DNA of 64,000 nucleotides from the NCBI GenBank assembly GCA_018970255.1, contig JAGWWS010000010.1, positions 1-64,000 on the forward strand, in the 5' to 3' direction. Made by a program: the position numbers and the translations under genes. Source of the DNA: Verrucomicrobiota bacterium. Its GTDB lineage: Bacteria; Verrucomicrobiota; Verrucomicrobiia; Chthoniobacterales; Terrimicrobiaceae. The notes under the pieces were generated by a model. The model was not told where the DNA came from, ran no database searches, and was given only the letters and a program-made list of their open reading frames with translations. This document shows, one piece after another, positions 62,337 through 64,000 of this stretch (position 1 is the stretch's first letter; the number at the start of each line of letters is the position of its first letter).

Positions 62337-63428
62337 TTATTGGACTTTCAGGGAAGTGACGAGCTCGTCGATTTTCGACGACTGCGCGCCCACATCCTTG
62401 AAGGTTTCCATCTTCGCGATCTCCTCGTCCGTCGGGAAACTCGCGGGGTTGGCGAGCTGTTCGGCGGTGAGCAGCTTGCGCGCCTCGAGGTTCGGGTTCG
62501 TATAGGGGAACGCATCGGAGATTTGTTTGCTGATCTCCGGCTGGAGAATGAAATTCATGAACGCTTCGGCATTCGCGACATTTTTGGCGTCCTTCGGAAT
62601 CGCCAGGCTGTCGATGAATAGGTGCGTGCCTTCGGCAGGAACCGCCCACCGGAATTTCTTGTCCTCGTTGAGCAGGATCGCCCCCTCGCCGCCCCACACC
62701 ACGCCGATCGCCACATCGCCGTTCAGCAACGCGGTCTTCGGGCTGTCGGAATCATAGACCTTCACGAGCGGCAACCAGTTCGCCAGCACGCCCCGGGCTT
62801 TCTCCAGGTTCCCGTCGGAAACGTCGTTGACCGGGATGCCCTGCGAGAGCAGCGCCCAGGAGACGATTTCGCGAGCGTCGTCGAGCACCACGATTTTGTC
62901 TTTGTTCTCCGGCTTGAACACATCCGAGAAGCCCTTGATGTCGCCGGTGATGAGTTCGGTATTCCAAACAATGCCCACCGTTCCCGCCATGAACGGCACG
63001 GAGAATTTGTTCCCCGGGTCGAACGGCAGGTTCAGGAATTGCGGCGACAGGTTTTTCAGGTTCGGGATCTTCGAATGGTCGATCGGATGCAGGAGGTTTT
63101 CCTTCACGAGCGCCTCGACGACATATTCGCTGGGCTGGATGATGTCGTAGTTCCCGCCGCCCGCGCCGAGCTTCGCGAGCATCTCCTCGTTCGAAGCGTA
63201 GTTTTCGACCGAGACCTTGATGCCGGTCCTCGCCGCAAACTCGTCGATGACGGATTGCGGGATGTATTCGGACCAGCAGTAGATGCTGAGTTGCTTGGAT
63301 TCCGCAGCCGCCGCGGGCGCCTGGGGTTGCGTGGTGTTTTCCGCCGGAGCGGTCTCCGGCGCCTTGCCGCATCCGGCAACGGCGAGCGCTGCCAGCGCGG
63401 AGAGCAGTGTGGTGGTTTTTGTTTTCAT
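62337..63428 (-). CDS. potD: Spermidine/putrescine-binding lipoprotein PotD
   Basis: The 363-residue product starts MKTKTTTLLSALAALAVAGC, a lipoprotein signal with Cys20. The mature protein is a type 2 periplasmic binding protein: LSIYCWSEYIPQSVIDEF, YDIIQPSEYVVEALVKE, FSVPFMAGTVGIVWN, VVWGGEGAILLNEDKKFRWAVP and NAEAFMNFILQPE. It captures polyamines for PotBC. ATG 63428 overlaps the potC stop by 4 nt. No potA ATPase gene is visible; it may lie beyond the right edge. Confidence 0.92.
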   Translation of the reverse strand: MKTKTTTLLSALAALAVAGCGKAPETAPAENTTQPQAPAAAAESKQLSIYCWSEYIPQSVIDEFAARTGIKVSVENYASNEEMLAKLGAGGGNYDIIQPSEYVVEALVKENLLHPIDHSKIPNLKNLSPQFLNLPFDPGNKFSVPFMAGTVGIVWNTELITGDIKGFSDVFKPENKDKIVVLDDAREIVSWALLSQGIPVNDVSDGNLEKARGVLANWLPLVKVYDSDSPKTALLNGDVAIGVVWGGEGAILLNEDKKFRWAVPAEGTHLFIDSLAIPKDAKNVANAEAFMNFILQPEISKQISDAFPYTNPNLEARKLLTAEQLANPASFPTDEEIAKMETFKDVGAQSSKIDELVTSLKVQ

Positions 63429-64000
63429 GAATGTTTGCGTTTGCCGATGAACTGACCGGCGACCGCCGCCGCGAATGTCGCCGCAATAAACAGGGCGCTC
63501 AGTGCGTTCAACTGGGGGTTCAGCCCCACTTTCGCCATGCCGTAAACCTTGAGCGGCAGCGTCTGCGATTGCGAACCGGTCGTGAAGACGCTCACAATGT
63601 ATTCGTCGAGGGAGAGCGTAAAGGACATGAGCGCGCCGGAGACGATCGCAGGCATGAGGTAGGGCACGATCACTTTCCAAAAAGCCTGCACCGGCGTGGC
63701 GCCGAGATCCATCGCCGCCTCCTCAAGAAAAGGGTCGAGCCCCTGCAATCGCGCCTGGACCCCGACCAGCACAAAGGGAAAACAAAATGTCGTGTGGGCG
63801 ATCACAAGCGAAGTGTAGCCGAGCGGCAGGTTGAGAAATTGCACAAATAAAACCAGCAGGCTCACACCCATCAAAACTTCCGGCATCACCATGGGGATGA
63901 AAATCAGGAGCCCGAGCGAGCGTTGGAAAGGAAACCTGTATCGATAAAGCATCCACGCCCCGACCGTCCCGAGGATAGTCGCCAAAACTGTCGTCACCGA
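63425..64000 (-). CDS. potC: Spermidine/putrescine-type ABC permease PotC, partial
   Basis: The visible 191 codons are the C-terminal part of a PotC permease. They contain LGTVGAWMLYRYRFPFQRS, PMVMPEVLMGVSLLVLF, EEAAMDLGATPVQAFWKVIVPYLMPAIVSG (EAA loop) and SFTLSLDEYIVSVF. The N-terminal helix region is missing and the frame is still open at base 64000, so the gene continues past the right edge. The ATG at 63997 is internal and not the real start. Confidence 0.92.
   Translation of the reverse strand, partial: SVTTVLATILGTVGAWMLYRYRFPFQRSLGLLIFIPMVMPEVLMGVSLLVLFVQFLNLPLGYTSLVIAHTTFCFPFVLVGVQARLQGLDPFLEEAAMDLGATPVQAFWKVIVPYLMPAIVSGALMSFTLSLDEYIVSVFTTGSQSQTLPLKVYGMAKVGLNPQLNALSALFIAATFAAAVAGQFIGKRKHS

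Overview
The window reads as a piece of chromosome from a Gram-negative, G+C-rich bacterium, most likely a member of the Verrucomicrobiota. This is an inference from several features: an archaeal/eukaryote-type prolyl-tRNA synthetase, large autotransporter-repeat proteins (one with a PEP-CTERM sorting tail), FGE/SUMF1-family proteins, lpxA and many lipoproteins, and few clear Shine-Dalgarno sites. Most of the window is densely packed housekeeping DNA with short gaps, and many genes overlap by 4 nt (ATGA or GTGA). No insertion sequence, prophage, CRISPR array or rRNA was seen. Two tRNA genes (anticodons CAT and TGG) are present. No gene-free stretch exceeds about 150 nt.

Layout. 1-2174: end of one FGE-like gene, a SAM-FGE fusion gene, and a Phd-type antitoxin overlapping a zeta-like kinase toxin. 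2194-5948 (minus): a GT4 glycosyltransferase with an extra C-terminal domain, overlapping a GH130-type mannoside phosphorylase/hydrolase. 6053-8356: YggU family, EcsC family, an HExxH membrane protein and rpsT. 8421-18737: a chemosensory island with two CheB proteins, a REC-pseudoREC-STAS protein, CheX, CheW, CheR, CheA, a c-heme chemoreceptor and a response-regulator adenylate cyclase, but no flagellar or pilus gene. 18744-32405: tRNA, acetyltransferase, LolA-like protein, proS, thiH-thiS, ribH-nusB-ftsY, secG, panC, nadB. 32466-35000: leuS.

35040-42044 (minus) holds a membrane TPR protein and two secreted beta-strand-repeat proteins of visibly lower G+C. 42045-48639: amidase, hisF and a Fur-family gene, then a minus-strand series hemA-hemC-nif3-zinc ribbon-tRNA-Pro-radC-lpxA. 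48700-58369: L,D-transpeptidase, an in-frame LMW-phosphatase/GlyA fusion, aroK, a cyclic-nucleotide-binding protein, serA-recO-rlpA, an M50 protease, yebC and a CCA-adding enzyme. 58373-64000: a GYF-like membrane protein, PAP2 phosphatase, hemB, a lipoprotein and a spermidine/putrescine-type ABC operon (potC-potD-potB) cut by the right edge.

The most interesting parts are the chemosensory island, which seems wired to cAMP rather than to a visible motility organ and contains two receiver domains with missing phosphorylation residues; the phosphatase-GlyA fusion; the Phd/zeta toxin-antitoxin pair; the GT4/GH130 glycan module; and the low-G+C adhesin cluster with palindromes at its upstream edge.
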